Positions 26,334 through 36,870 of a stretch of DNA of 64,000 nucleotides are shown piece by piece. The DNA is from Paraburkholderia phenazinium (GTDB lineage: Bacteria > Pseudomonadota > Gammaproteobacteria > Burkholderiales > Burkholderiaceae), in the NCBI RefSeq assembly GCF_900141745.1, contig NZ_FSRM01000001.1:2046001-2110000 (forward strand). The letters run 5' to 3'. Position numbers and translations under genes: made by a program. Under the pieces are notes generated by a model that made no database searches, had not been told where the DNA came from, and saw only the letters and a list, made by a program, of their open reading frames with translations. The first letter of the stretch is position 1; each line of letters begins with the position of its first letter.

Positions 26334-27575
26334 ATGACTGATCTTCGTCTTACCAAGCGGTATGCAGTATTGCTGGTGGCAGGCGGGCTGGTTGCCGGCG
26401 TCGCCGGTTGCGGTACCTCGTCGCCGACCCAGATTGACTACAAGAGCGACTCCAAATCGAAGCAGGTGTCGCTGGCAGTGCCGCCGAACTTGATCGATGA
26501 GACGTCCGATCAGCGCTCGCTTCCGCCGCAGGGCGGTCAAACCTCGCTGTCCGCCCTCAACCAGGTGCAGGCGCAGGCGCCGGTTACCAGCCTGGGCGTG
26601 CTGCCGCCGGTCAAAGGCATGCATATCCAGCGTGACGGCACCGAAAGCTGGCTCGTCATCGACAACAAGACGCCCGACCAGGCCTGGGCGCAAATCCGCC
26701 GTTTCTGGCAGGAACAGGGCTTCCTGCTGGTGGTCGACCAGCGCGACAAGGGCGTGATGGAAACCGACTGGAACGAGACCCACGCGCAGATCAACGACGG
26801 CCTGATCCGCGACACGCTGTCGAAGGCGATGGGCAACTCGTACGTGGCTTCCGAGCGTAACAAGTACCGCACCCGCCTCGAAACGGCGCCGAACGGCGGC
26901 ACCTACGTGTTCATCAGCCAGAAGGGCATGCAGGAAGCTCTGAGCGGCGCGAACAACGAGTCGACCACGTGGCAGCCCAAGCCGAACGATCCCGGCCTCG
27001 AAACCGAATACCTGAAGCGCCTGATGGCGTCGCTGGCGCTGGCCGATGCGCGCGGCGCTTCGGGCGATACGCAAAGCACGGCTCTCTCGCCGGCCGGCAC
27101 GCAGACGGCGCCGGGCGCAGCAACCGCCGGGTCGAGTTCCGCTATTGCGAAGACGGCTGCGCAAAACGTCGCGCTGGCAGCCCAGCAACCCTTCCCGGAC
27201 CAGAACCAGACGTCGAACACTTCGGCTCAGTTCACCTCCACCGAACTCACGCTGGGCGAGCCGTACGATCGCGCATGGGCGCGCGTGGGTCTTGCGCTCG
27301 ACCGCAGCAACTTCACGGTCGATACCCGCGACCGTACCCGCGGGCTGTATTCGATCCGCTATGTCGATCCGAAGGACATGCGCTCGGAAGAGCAGGGCTT
27401 CTGGAGCCAGGTCATGCACGGCCATACCGAGAAGGTCGCCAAGACGTATCTGGTGAACGTACGGGCCGTTACGCCGGATCAGACCCGTGTAGCCGTGGTT
27501 GACGACAAGGGCAATATCGACTCGTCGCAACCGGCCAAAGAGATCATGGCCCTCGTGGTCGATCAGTTGCACTGA
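26334..27575 (+). CDS. bamC: Outer-membrane assembly lipoprotein BamC (NlpB/DapX family)
   Basis: A 413-aa lipoprotein, longer than E. coli BamC (344 aa). The lipobox is VAGC (Cys about residue 26). An unstructured segment with IDYKSDSKSKQVSLAVPPNLI follows, which in BamC binds BamD, then two helix-grip domains (about 95-215 and 300-413). These are joined by an Ala/Thr/Gln-rich linker of roughly 80 residues that accounts for the extra length. It should sit in the outer membrane as part of the beta-barrel assembly complex. A strong terminator follows directly. Confidence 0.85.
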   Translation: MTDLRLTKRYAVLLVAGGLVAGVAGCGTSSPTQIDYKSDSKSKQVSLAVPPNLIDETSDQRSLPPQGGQTSLSALNQVQAQAPVTSLGVLPPVKGMHIQRDGTESWLVIDNKTPDQAWAQIRRFWQEQGFLLVVDQRDKGVMETDWNETHAQINDGLIRDTLSKAMGNSYVASERNKYRTRLETAPNGGTYVFISQKGMQEALSGANNESTTWQPKPNDPGLETEYLKRLMASLALADARGASGDTQSTALSPAGTQTAPGAATAGSSSAIAKTAAQNVALAAQQPFPDQNQTSNTSAQFTSTELTLGEPYDRAWARVGLALDRSNFTVDTRDRTRGLYSIRYVDPKDMRSEEQGFWSQVMHGHTEKVAKTYLVNVRAVTPDQTRVAVVDDKGNIDSSQPAKEIMALVVDQLH

Positions 27576-27592
27576 GCCCTCGCTGCTTCGTC

Positions 27593-27630
27593 AAAAGCCC
27601 GCCTGGTATGGCTTCCAGGCGGGCTTTTTT
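27593..27630 (+). terminator. Intrinsic terminator after bamC
   Basis: GCCCGCCTGG and CCAGGCGGGC form a perfect 10-bp stem around an 8-nt loop, followed by six T residues, 18 bp after the bamC stop. Confidence 0.92.
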
Positions 27631-27727
27631 ATGCCCGTGGCCGGCGCCTTATGGCTGGCCCAGCAACGGATGTGCGCCTCGCATGGAGTTTGCTTGTCTG
27701 CCTGAACCAAGACCAAGGAGACCTGCC

Positions 27728-27877
27728 ATGTTCGACGTGATTCCCTACTGGATGTGGGCAGCCAGCCTGCTCATTCTCGCGCTGGTGTGCGGCGCGGCCC
27801 TCTCGGCGCATGAGTCGAGGCATGCGCCGACGCGAGTCCGGGGCGTGGCGGCACGCGCCAAATGGCGCGTGCGCTGA
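27728..27877 (+). CDS. Small membrane peptide (49 aa)
   Basis: A 49-aa peptide: MFDVIPYW, one hydrophobic segment (MWAASLLILALVCGAALSA), then a basic tail with several Arg and His residues. AAGGAG stands 8 bp before the ATG, which supports translation. No family was recognised. The positive-inside rule puts the C-terminus in the cytoplasm. It follows the bamC terminator, so it should be transcribed on its own. Confidence 0.55.
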   Translation: MFDVIPYWMWAASLLILALVCGAALSAHESRHAPTRVRGVAARAKWRVR

Positions 27878-28285
27878 ACGGCGCACCGCCCGGGCGGGCT
27901 CGTGTGCCGAGCGCGCGTAACGTGACGTTACGGCGTAACGCGCCGCAAAAGCCCGCCTCTTTTGCCGACGACGCGAAAAATAAATATAAAAATCAATGAC
28001 CTGCGTTTTCGTGTCAAAGGTATTTCAGATTGGCACACAAGCTGCTTTATCTACCTCATGAGGCCTGACTGGCCGCACGCAAGCCGCTCACGCGGTGCTG
28101 GCGCGCGACGTCGGTTTGCCTCACTACAGCACGATTCAGCGCCGGGCTAACGACCCGGTGCTTTGCCCGATGACGGCCTGCGCGCGGCGCGCGCGGCCCT
28201 GGTGGCCCCGTCGCCTATCCTCGTAGGGCGACGGTTTCGCCCGCGCTTCCATGAAGCGCGGGCTATTTTTTTTGCGCTGGCGTTT
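27878..28285. other. 408-nt non-coding stretch with inverted repeats and a possible transposase scrap
   Basis: It holds an inverted repeat CGTAACG-TGA-CGTTACG (27916-27932) and a frame near 28100-28165 that reads LARDVGLPHYSTIQRRAND. That faintly recalls the PxYSTLxRRA segment of IS4/IS5-type transposases but has no start and stops just upstream. A hairpin (GTCGCC/GGGCGAC, about 28209-28232) is followed by the terminator at 28239-28273. The terminator has no obvious gene to serve unless the small peptide gene or an unrecognised RNA ends there. Confidence 0.35.
28239..28273 (+). terminator. Intrinsic terminator (plus strand)
   Basis: GCCCGCGCTT pairs perfectly with AAGCGCGGGC around CCATG, followed by TA and eight T residues. 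It reads only on the plus strand, so it does not end the minus-strand exporter gene whose stop is 13 bp further on. The transcript it ends may start at the peptide gene at 27728 or within the gap. Confidence 0.8.
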
Positions 28286-29221
28286 TTAGGTGTCCGCGCT
28301 GCTGGGACGGCGCGGCTTCACCCACGGAATCCGTTTGACCACACCCGTGGCGAGCGCGGTGCCGATCAGAATCACCACACATCCTTCGAGCATCCCCGGC
28401 GAGACGCTTTCGCCGAGAAACAGTGCGCCCCACAGGATGCCGAAGATCGGGATCACAAAGGTGACGGTGATGGTTTTTGCAGGACCGATGGCGGCGAGCA
28501 GATGAAAGTACAGCATGTACGCGACACCCGTGCAGGCGACGCCCAGTGCGATAACCGCTCCCCACGCGTTCAGCGAGATCGGCGCGGCGGGCCAGTAGAT
28601 CATCGCCAGCGGCAGCAAAACCACGGTGGCGCCGGTCATCGTGCCGGTGGCGACGGTGAGCGCGTCGACGCCGCTCAGGTGCCGTTTGGCATAGTTGGCG
28701 GCAATGCCGTACAGCAGCGTCGCGCCGAGTGCGGCGGCCGCAGCGAGCGCGGTTGTCAATGGCGTCGCGCTGCCGCCGTGGGGCGAGACAATCTGATCCC
28801 ACACCAGCATCAACACGCCGAGGAAACCGACTACGAGACCGAGGCTGCGCAACGCGCTCAGGCGGTCCTTTAACCAGAGGAAGGCCACGAGCGCGCCCCA
28901 TAGCGGCGTGCTGGCGTTGATCACCGAGGTGACGCCCGCCGACAGCGTCAACTCCGCATACGCGAACAGGCAGAAAGGCGCCGCCGAATTGAGAATGCCG
29001 ACTATCACCAGCGGCACGGCCCGGCTGCGCAGCGTGGCGAGCGACTCGCGCAGTGGACGTCGCACGATTAGCACGATCGCGAGAGACAGTGCGCCGATGC
29101 CGACCCGCAGGGCCATCAGCGGGGCGACCCCGAAGTCGGTCACGCCGACCCGGATGAAAAGGAACGACGCTCCCCATAGAGCGGCGAGGATGATGAGCTG
29201 GAGCAGATTTCTGGAGTTCAT
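28286..29221 (-). CDS. EamA/DMT family transporter
   Basis: A 311-aa inner-membrane protein with ten hydrophobic segments in two EamA repeats. The first repeat starts LIILAALWGASFLFIRVGV; the second has GVAYMLYFHLLAAIGPAKT and ALFLGESVSPGMLEG, both typical of the drug/metabolite exporter family. The start at 29221 puts the first segment at the N-terminus; the frame is open to 29425 but that part looks non-coding. The substrate cannot be predicted. Confidence 0.82.
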   Translation of the reverse strand: MNSRNLLQLIILAALWGASFLFIRVGVTDFGVAPLMALRVGIGALSLAIVLIVRRPLRESLATLRSRAVPLVIVGILNSAAPFCLFAYAELTLSAGVTSVINASTPLWGALVAFLWLKDRLSALRSLGLVVGFLGVLMLVWDQIVSPHGGSATPLTTALAAAAALGATLLYGIAANYAKRHLSGVDALTVATGTMTGATVVLLPLAMIYWPAAPISLNAWGAVIALGVACTGVAYMLYFHLLAAIGPAKTITVTFVIPIFGILWGALFLGESVSPGMLEGCVVILIGTALATGVVKRIPWVKPRRPSSADT

Positions 29222-29423
29222 TTGAGGCGCGTCTCGCGCGGTTGAGTCGAGACGCGAAGTGATGGTACCCGCGTGAACGCGCGGATATTTCACGCTGGAA
29301 TGAAACAGCAAGATCTTCTTGCCGACCGGCTTCTTCGACGGGGATAGGGTAGGCGGCGCGCTCGTTTGCGTAAAACGAGCAATTCTCACGGCTATGTGAG
29401 GAAAATTGACGGAAAGCCGAGGC

Positions 29424-29456
29424 AAAAAAAACGGGCACGCCCTCCAAGCGTGCCCG
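29424..29456 (-). terminator. Intrinsic terminator after the lactate permease gene
   Basis: On the minus strand CGGGCACGC and GCGTGCCCG form a perfect 9-bp stem with a 7-nt loop, followed by eight T residues, 27 bp after the stop of the gene at 29484-31085. Confidence 0.9.
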
Positions 29457-29483
29457 CCGTCATGCCTCCGGCTGTGCGCTCGC

Positions 29484-31085
29484 TCAGTGCGGGATCATCC
29501 ACTGCAGATAGTTCTGCTGCAGCCACACGATGATGCCAAGCACGATCGTGAGAATCAGCGAGTGCTTGAACGTCTTGGCGAACACCACACCTTCCTTGCC
29601 TTTGAGTTCGGTGGTGGCAACGCCGGTGGAGATGTTTTGCGGCGAGATCATCTTGCCCATCACACCGCCCGACGAGTTCGTCGCTGCCATCAGGATCGGG
29701 TTCAGGTTGAGCTGGTTGGCAGCCACCACCTGGAGATTACCGAACAGCGCATTGCCTGACGTGTCGCTGCCCGAGAGGAAGACGGCAACCCAACCGAGGA
29801 ACGCCGACACCAGCGGGAAGAATGCCCCCACCGACGCGACACCGAGACCGAGCGTGTAGGTGAGCCCCGAGTAGTTCATCAGATAGGCGAGCCCGACGAT
29901 GGTCGCTACCGTCAGAATGGCGATGCGCGTCTGCACCCAGGTGTCGACGATGGCGCGGCCGAACTCGGCCAGCGAGAGCTTCACCAGCAACGCCGTGATG
30001 ATCGCGGCAACCAGGATGGCCGTGCCGGTGGCGAGCGGCTGGAAGTCCCAGATGGCCCCATACGCCGTGTGATACAGCGTGATGTAGACCGCCTTGTCGA
30101 GACCGGGCCACGGCACCTTGACGTCGCCGATCGTGAAGACCTTGGCGATCGTCCAGACGATCACGACCACTGACACAATGATCCACGGATACCAGCCCTG
30201 CGCGCCGCTGATCTTGCTGTCGCGCACTTCGTTGATGCGATCGACGTTGACGGCGAACTTCGGATCCGGGGCAGGCTTCCAGAACTTCAGGAACGACACC
30301 GTCACGATCAGCGAAACCAGCGAGGAGAGCACGTCGGTCAGGCTGTAGTTGACGTAGTTCGAGGAGATGAACTGGGTGACGGCGAAGCTGCCGCCGGCCA
30401 CCAGCAGCACCGGCCAGATGCGCAGCATGTTACGAAAGCCCGCATACACGGCGATCACATAGAACGGCAGCAGGAACGCGAAGAACGGCAACTGGCGGCC
30501 GATCATCTGGGCGAGGCTGTTGGCCGGCAGGTGCGTGACCGCGGCGAGCACGGTGACCGGCACGCCGAGCGCGCCGAAGGCGACCGGCGCGGTATCGAAG
30601 ATCAGCGTGAAGGTCAGGGCTTCGAGTGTCGGGAAGCCGAGCAGGATCAGCAGTGAGCTGGTGATCGCGACCGGTGTGCCGAAGCCGGAGATGCCTTCGA
30701 GCAGCGCGCCGAACGAGAAGCCGATCACGACGAGCACGATACGGCGGTCGTTCGGCAGATTGTCGATCATCCACATGCGGAACGCGGCGAAGCGTCCCGA
30801 GCGTTGCGCGATGTTGTAGAGCAGGATCGCCGCGACGACGATCCACATGATCGGCCAGAGCGCGAAGACCGCGCCGGCGACGACCGTGTTGATGGCAAGC
30901 CCGACCGGAAATTGCCAGCCGAAGATCGCCACCAGCAGCCCGACGATCAGTCCGGCGAGCGACGCCTGCCATGCCGGGCGCCGGGCCCAGCCAAGCAGCA
31001 CGAGGACCACGAGGATAGGTAGTGCAGCGACGATGAACGACGGGAATAGCGAATTGCCAATCGGGGTCAACAGTTGGTGAAACAT
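29484..31085 (-). CDS. lldP: L-lactate permease (LctP/LldP family)
   Basis: A 533-aa inner-membrane protein with about 12-14 hydrophobic segments, the normal size for LctP (about 550). Motifs of the family are visible: GFGTPVAITSSLLILLGFPTLEALTF region at about 135-160, FGALGVPV, and near the C-terminus SGSDTSGNALFGNLQ, NSSGGVMGKMISPQN. It should import L-lactate or glycolate with protons. The ATG at 31085 has AAGGAG six bases upstream; a GTG just before it is too close to that site. No lactate dehydrogenase genes (lldD, lldEFG) are adjacent. Confidence 0.88.
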   Translation of the reverse strand: MFHQLLTPIGNSLFPSFIVAALPILVVLVLLGWARRPAWQASLAGLIVGLLVAIFGWQFPVGLAINTVVAGAVFALWPIMWIVVAAILLYNIAQRSGRFAAFRMWMIDNLPNDRRIVLVVIGFSFGALLEGISGFGTPVAITSSLLILLGFPTLEALTFTLIFDTAPVAFGALGVPVTVLAAVTHLPANSLAQMIGRQLPFFAFLLPFYVIAVYAGFRNMLRIWPVLLVAGGSFAVTQFISSNYVNYSLTDVLSSLVSLIVTVSFLKFWKPAPDPKFAVNVDRINEVRDSKISGAQGWYPWIIVSVVVIVWTIAKVFTIGDVKVPWPGLDKAVYITLYHTAYGAIWDFQPLATGTAILVAAIITALLVKLSLAEFGRAIVDTWVQTRIAILTVATIVGLAYLMNYSGLTYTLGLGVASVGAFFPLVSAFLGWVAVFLSGSDTSGNALFGNLQVVAANQLNLNPILMAATNSSGGVMGKMISPQNISTGVATTELKGKEGVVFAKTFKHSLILTIVLGIIVWLQQNYLQWMIPH

Positions 31086-31421
31086 CACGTCTCCTTCGTT
31101 GTTGTTCGAGTCGACGCGACCCGCTGCATGTTATGTGACGCGTCGAATGTGGCAGAACGGATGACGGTATGGCTGCGTGTGGGACAGCACCGTGTTCTCT
31201 ATTTAAACAGATAATGCATGCGGCAGCATCAGGATAGAGCGCGCGCTGGCGCAGTCAAGACGGGGAAACCAGCGGCGTATGGACGGCAGTGGGCATAGAT
31301 GGCGCGCAGGTGGCTGGCACCTGGCGCGGGCCTGACCTGGCGGTCAGATTGGGTCTGTCACAGGCCGGGAAAAGAGGTGATGCTGGGTGTGTATTCCGAC
31401 GTGGCTCATTGGTTCATCGGC
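31086..31421. other. 336-nt intergenic region
   Basis: It should hold the lldP promoter. An AT-richer patch (CTCTATTTAAACAGATAATGCATG, within about 31197-31220) is the only feature of note. No LldR-type operator, gene or terminator was recognised. Confidence 0.35.
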
Positions 31422-31946
31422 TCAGTGCCAATGGCCTCCGCCACCGCCATGCCAACCGCCGCCGTGCCAGCCACCGCCGTGCCAGCCGCCACCCCAGCAA
31501 CAGCCGCCGCCCCAGAAGCCGGCAAAACCGACCGATACCGATGGTCCCCAATACGGGTAACCATAACCGTAGCCATATCCGTAGTACGGATAGGCCGGGG
31601 CCGCATACGGATAAGCCGCATAGGGATACGCGGAATAGGCCGGCCCGACATCCGGAGCCGGCGTATAGATCTGCTGGCTAGCCGCGGTCGCCGCCGGTGA
31701 CGGCACTACATAGCTACCCGAAGCCGTCACCGACGGCGGTGGCGGCGCGGGGATCGGGTTGTGCTGGTTCAGCGCGCCAACGGGCTCGCCGTTCGCATTC
31801 ACCGCCACGGACGTCTGCGAGGAACCCGTGGTTGGGTAGTAGCCGTTCGCGCCGTAGGGATAGTAGCCGTAGGGGTAGTAACAGCCCGCGAGGGCGAGCG
31901 CGGCAGCCGCGGCGCCAAGACGGGTGATAGCCGAAAGTGGACTCAT
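31422..31946 (-). CDS. Tyr/Pro- and Gly/His/Trp-rich repeat lipoprotein
   Basis: A 174-aa lipoprotein: lipobox LAGC (Cys about residue 22) followed at once by YYPYGYYPYG, a Pro/Ser/Thr-rich middle, then YPYAAYPYAAPAYPYY and a YG ladder. The tail has WGGGCCWGGGW and three GGGWH repeats ending GGGGGHWH. AGGAG before the ATG at 31946 supports the start. The His/Trp/Cys-rich tail suggests metal binding or a surface adhesive role, an inference only. No family was recognised. Confidence 0.65.
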   Translation of the reverse strand: MSPLSAITRLGAAAAALALAGCYYPYGYYPYGANGYYPTTGSSQTSVAVNANGEPVGALNQHNPIPAPPPPSVTASGSYVVPSPAATAASQQIYTPAPDVGPAYSAYPYAAYPYAAPAYPYYGYGYGYGYPYWGPSVSVGFAGFWGGGCCWGGGWHGGGWHGGGWHGGGGGHWH

Positions 31947-32148
31947 GGCATGCTCCTGATGCAGCTCGATGCCGCGATGGTTAATGTTCGAGAGGTTGCA
32001 AACCGGCATCTTCCACTCAGAATACCCCTGAGCGATTCGGGTCAGGTTGCAAACAGGTTACCGCTTATTTCAGTGCCGTGCCGGATGTGTCCTGGGTAAG
32101 GGCTTGTCGGGATTGGCGCGCATTCGGGTCGCTTCGAACCGTGCCCGC

Positions 32149-32180
32149 AAAAGAAAAGGGCCCGCCAGCGGCGAGCCCTT
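32149..32180 (-). terminator. Intrinsic terminator after thiC
   Basis: On the minus strand AAGGGCTCGCC pairs with GGCGGGCCCTT (one G-U pair) around GCT, followed by TTCTTTT, about 50 bp after the thiC stop. Confidence 0.85.
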
Positions 32181-32231
32181 GAGTTGCACGAGAAGCGAGG
32201 TGGCGCATCCTGCCGGCGCCACCCACCGGCC

Positions 32232-34196
<1,965 letters not shown>

Positions 34197-34265
34197 CTAA
34201 GCAGGAGACGAGATGGAAGTTGTCGGAATTCGCCAGAGGATGAGGCGGTGCTGCGCTACGAATTC

Positions 34266-34367
34266 CGTACGCTTCCCTGCGCTGGCATTATCCAGATCAG
34301 GTTCAAAGGGTATTTCTCACCCACGCAACACGGACCTCCAACCTCCGTGCGACGCAGGACCCCCGCG
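34266..34367 (-). promoter_or_regulatory. TPP riboswitch (THI element) upstream of thiC
   Basis: The minus strand reads GCGGGGGTCCTGCG, then GTGGGTGAGAAATACCC, then TTTGAACCTGATCTGGATAA and TGCCAGCGCAGGGA, which are the conserved TPP aptamer blocks in order. About 100 nt separate it from the thiC start, room for an expression platform that probably hides the ribosome site when TPP binds. The P3 arm (CACGGAGGTTGGAGGTCCGTG) is a clear hairpin. Confidence 0.96.
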
Positions 34368-34634
34368 TTAGCAGCGCACACGATACACCGCCGGCGCAGT
34401 GCTTGGCAACCGGTCTCGAAATCGGTGTGGCCCGAATGGTGGCCGGCTTACAGCCTGTCGTGCTTATCTCTATTGGGCTGCGCGGGGTGATGCGCCGCAG
34501 CATGAAAGGTGGCGTTGCCCGATCTTTATCGTCAGCCACGCCATGTCCTCCAGTCCCGCAATAAAATTTCAGAGGCGCTGTCATAACGGGCGACGCTCGC
34601 CGACTAACGTGCAGATTTCCAGATGGAGCCTGCC

Positions 34635-35516
34635 ATGAATCCCCTTATGCGTTCCCACGCGTATCCGCTTATGCCTGTACGCGTGCGTTCACTCACGCGC
34701 CGCTTTGCCGACTCGCCGGTGGTGCGTGCCATCGCGCTGTTTGCCGCGCTAGCCACGAGCGGTGCCGCTCAGGCCGCCGATGCGATGTGCAAGGCGCACA
34801 GCCCGGCCCACCGTGTCGCGCTGGTCGAGTTGTACAGCAGCGAGGGTTGCAATAGCTGCCCGCCGGCGGATCACTGGCTGGGTCAGTGGAAGGACAGCGG
34901 TGCCGCTCGAGGCGTCGTGCCGCTTGCCTTGCATGTCGACTACTGGAACAGCCTTGGCTGGAACGACCGCTTCTCCCAGCATCGTTTCACTGAACGGCAG
35001 CAGACGCTGACCGATCTCGCCGGCGGCCACACGATTTACACGCCTGAAATCTTCGTGTCGGGGCGTGAGTTGCGTAGCTGGTCCCGGCCCGAGAGCTTCG
35101 ATGAGCGTGTTCACGAGGTGACCGCCGAGCCGGCGCAGGCAGACGTTGCGCTTGAACTCGCGCCGCCTGCTCAGGGCACGAACGGTTTCGGCGTCGACGC
35201 GCGCTTCACGTCCAAAGCCACGGTCCACGATCCATTGAACGCGTACGTCGCCGTCTATGAAAACGCGCTGACGTCGCAAGTGCGCGCCGGCGAAAACAGT
35301 GGCGCGACGCTGCATCACGAACGCGTCGTGCGGCAATGGATCGGTCCGGTGCCGCTTGCGGGCGGCAGCGCGCAGATTCGCCGTGAGATCGCGCTCGATG
35401 CCACCGATGCCGCCGACCGCCAGGCGCAGCCGGACAGGTTCGGCGTCGTGGCCTTCGTCGAAAACGCATCCACCGGCGAGGTGTTGCAGGTGACGGAACT
35501 GGCCGCCTGTCAGTGA
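34635..35516 (+). CDS. DUF1223 family exported protein with a CXXC motif
   Basis: A 293-aa secreted protein. A signal segment (AIALFAALATSGAAQAADA) lies about 40-55 residues in, after a basic N-terminal stretch. The mature part begins with a thioredoxin-like motif VALVELYSSEGCNSCPPAD, whose CNSC resembles a redox pair, then YWNSLGWND and TIYTPEIFVSG, all standard for DUF1223. GGAG stands seven bases before the ATG at 34635. It is probably a periplasmic thiol protein of unknown partner. Confidence 0.8.
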   Translation: MNPLMRSHAYPLMPVRVRSLTRRFADSPVVRAIALFAALATSGAAQAADAMCKAHSPAHRVALVELYSSEGCNSCPPADHWLGQWKDSGAARGVVPLALHVDYWNSLGWNDRFSQHRFTERQQTLTDLAGGHTIYTPEIFVSGRELRSWSRPESFDERVHEVTAEPAQADVALELAPPAQGTNGFGVDARFTSKATVHDPLNAYVAVYENALTSQVRAGENSGATLHHERVVRQWIGPVPLAGGSAQIRREIALDATDAADRQAQPDRFGVVAFVENASTGEVLQVTELAACQ

Positions 35517-35903
35517 GGCCGCCGGCGATCGATTGAGGTCGACGCCTTCGCCATGAGTAACCCTCGATCTGAACCTCGCACCTGATTTTCGGAGACTTGA
35601 AACCTCGCATGCTCTAGCCGTCGCGGCGTCTGTTCGGCAGGCAGTCGCTCGCACGAACGCCCAGCCGCTTTCCGGATACAGAATTTACGATTCTTTCATG
35701 GACGCCCAACCGCGTTCCTGCATAATGCTGCGGTGCGTGCCGCGGTTGTCCGCCGTTGCCGTCCCCAAGTACTTCTGCCCGTTCTACCACCATGTCTTTG
35801 AGCCTTGCCTGCCAGGCCGCATCCACGATGCGGCGCCCGCCATCTGGACCCAGCGTCCCCAGCGGGGGCACAACGCCTCGAACGACATGGGTGGATTGAA
35901 CGC
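35517..35903. other. 387-nt intergenic region without a recognised gene
   Basis: Both strands were read. Open frames here show no signal peptide, domain or ribosome site. It must carry the promoter for the exporter at 35904. Confidence 0.4.
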
Positions 35904-36833
35904 ATGTCGCTGCAACCTCCTGGCCGTTTTCCCCTCCGTTTTGCCGTTCGCCTGCCTCAGTCTCATGCTGGCCGGATTGCGCTCGCGCTGAGCGTCGTCT
36001 ACCTCGTGTGGGGCTCCACGTATCTGGCCGTGCACGTGGCGCTCGGATCATTCCCACCGCTCCTTCTGTCCGGCCTGCGCAACCTGTTTGCGGGTATCGG
36101 CCTGTTCGTCTTCGCCGCGCGTCGTGACCCGGTCTGGCCAAACACCGCTGAGATTCGCAACGCCGGGCTGGTCGGTACGATGCTGGTGGGTCTCTCGAGC
36201 GGGATGCTGGCTTTCGGCATGCGCACGGTCGGCACCGGCACTGCCGCGGTCATGGTCGCTACCGTGCCGCTGTTCGCTACCGTCATCGCCGCTGTGGCGG
36301 GACGCAAGATCGGGCGGGGCGAATGGTTTGCCGTGGGCCTCGGACTCGTGGGGATTGCGATCCTGAGTCAGGGCGGTGGCGCGTCGGGCTCGGCCGGCGG
36401 GAGTCTCGCAATTCTGTGTGGCGCGCTCTTCTGGGCAGGCGGCGCGCATCTGGCTGGACGGCTGAAACTGCCGTCGGACCTGTTTATGTCTACCGCGTTG
36501 CAGATCGGCCTGGGTGGCGCGATGTCGACGATCGTCGCGTGGGTCTCCGGCGAGCGCATGGCCGAACTGCACATCCTGCCGCTGCTGGCGTTCTTCTACC
36601 TGATGCTGGTCGGCACCATGGCCGCGTATGTCGCGTACGGCTATCTGATCCGGCATACCAGTCCGATCATCGCCAGCAGTTGCATGTACGTGAACCCGGT
36701 GGTGGCGGTCGCGCTTGGCGCGCTGCTGCTCGGCGAACCGGTGACCGGCGCAACGGTGATTGCGACGGTGGTGATCCTGGCGAGTGTCGGTCTGTCGTTC
36801 TGGTTCGATTACCGGCGCCGCGGTCTGGCGTGA
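35904..36833 (+). CDS. EamA/DMT family transporter (YedA-like)
   Basis: A 309-aa inner-membrane protein with two EamA repeats and about ten hydrophobic segments. YedA-type motifs are seen: LVWGSTYLAVHVALGSFPPLLLSGLRN at about 27-53, GTGTAAVMVATVPLF, and at the C-terminus SPIIASSCMYVNPVVAVALGALLLGEPV. The start at 35904 is preferred because the frame upstream of it is not membrane-like. It is a paralogue of the exporter at 28286. Substrate unknown. Confidence 0.82.
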   Translation: MSLQPPGRFPLRFAVRLPQSHAGRIALALSVVYLVWGSTYLAVHVALGSFPPLLLSGLRNLFAGIGLFVFAARRDPVWPNTAEIRNAGLVGTMLVGLSSGMLAFGMRTVGTGTAAVMVATVPLFATVIAAVAGRKIGRGEWFAVGLGLVGIAILSQGGGASGSAGGSLAILCGALFWAGGAHLAGRLKLPSDLFMSTALQIGLGGAMSTIVAWVSGERMAELHILPLLAFFYLMLVGTMAAYVAYGYLIRHTSPIIASSCMYVNPVVAVALGALLLGEPVTGATVIATVVILASVGLSFWFDYRRRGLA

Positions 36834-36870
36834 GAGGCAGAGGCCCGCAACGCGCCCCCGCGTTGCCTGA

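Noticed and set aside
26130..27572. 480-residue antisense frame over bamC
   Set aside because: No recognisable domain, Arg-rich composition and full overlap with bamC.
28084..28165. IS4/IS5-type transposase remnant
   Set aside because: Only about 20 residues resemble the family, without a start or terminal repeats. It is mentioned in the gap entry but not called as a mobile element.
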